Source: Locusta migratoria
Lineage: Eukaryota; Arthropoda; Insecta; Orthoptera; Acrididae
Assembly (NCBI GenBank): GCA_026315105.1
Contig: CM048744.1
Location: 356,439,168 to 356,503,167, forward strand
DNA length: 64,000 nucleotides
Direction of reading: 5' to 3'
Every line of letters starts with the position of its first letter. The first letter of the stretch is position 1. The notes beneath the pieces are model-generated. The model saw only the letters and a list, made by a program, of their open reading frames with translations, was not told where the DNA came from and searched no databases. Position numbers and translations under genes: made by a program. Positions 63,981-64,000 of this stretch are shown piece after piece.

Positions 63981-64000
63981 AATATTTCGGACAAAAATAA

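Overview
This window looks like repeat-dense DNA from a large arthropod genome, most likely an insect. A grasshopper-like (orthopteran) source is my inference from the repeat mix and not something the sequence proves. It is AT-rich with scattered CpG-rich islands. I found no single-copy host gene that I could defend. All recognisable coding potential belongs to mobile elements: RTE-type, CR1/L2-type and Jockey-like LINEs, Penelope-like elements (PLEs) with GIY-YIG domains, and several Tc1/mariner-type transposases. Almost every copy is truncated, frameshifted or internally deleted. The best-preserved coding element is an RTE-type LINE on the minus strand at 32255-35326.

Layout. 1-6.3 kb: an RTE 3' fragment carrying a SINE, a tRNA-bearing fold-back repeat, a GT microsatellite and a nested SINE/fold-back. 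6.3-11.3 kb: transposase debris, a hAT-type MITE with an 8-bp target-site duplication (TSD), a CR1-type LINE and a Tc1/mariner derivative. 11.3-18 kb: a TIR element with a 1.5-unit SINE, a hairpin MITE, a tRNA-Thr-like fold-back, a LINE fragment and a TIR element. 18-25.6 kb: mariner remnants, two Penelope copies and a 1.2-kb fold-back. 25.6-32 kb: a CpG-rich tract, tRNA-like repeats, a diverged tandem duplication and long unassigned DNA. 32-38.3 kb: the RTE LINE, a 1.38-kb near-palindrome, a Jockey-like fragment and a tandem/fold-back tRNA repeat array. 39-47 kb: a cluster of non-autonomous Helitrons enclosing an RTE fragment and one copy of an inverted-duplicated element. 47-55 kb: the second copy, a palindromic mariner, a Helitron with clean ends and a putative LTR. 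55-60.6 kb: two CR1-type LINEs inside or beside two head-to-head Penelope copies. 60.6-64 kb: SINEs and a 1.25-kb hAT-type element.

The most notable signal is a recurrent RNA motif. At least eight well-formed and several decayed loci follow one plan: stem I, CUGAWGA, one extra nucleotide, a stem II hairpin, GAAA, a short self-complementary stem III (ACGCGU, ACCGGU, AUCGAU, ACGU or AUAU), then C or A, then stem I. This is the hammerhead ribozyme core with a very short palindromic stem III, a form expected to work as a dimer. Copies lie in the 3' regions of the Penelope elements (sense strand), in both arms of palindromic elements with their own TSDs, and near the ends of other repeats. Hammerheads in Penelope pseudo-LTRs are established knowledge. 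The shared extra nucleotide before stem II and the palindromic non-autonomous carriers are what deserve a second look.

The elements do not form a host pathway. The window records repeated insertion: SINEs with TSDs inside LINEs, Helitrons, transposase remnants and tRNA fold-backs; a mariner derivative inside Penelope sequence; and a CR1 inside a Penelope 3' region.
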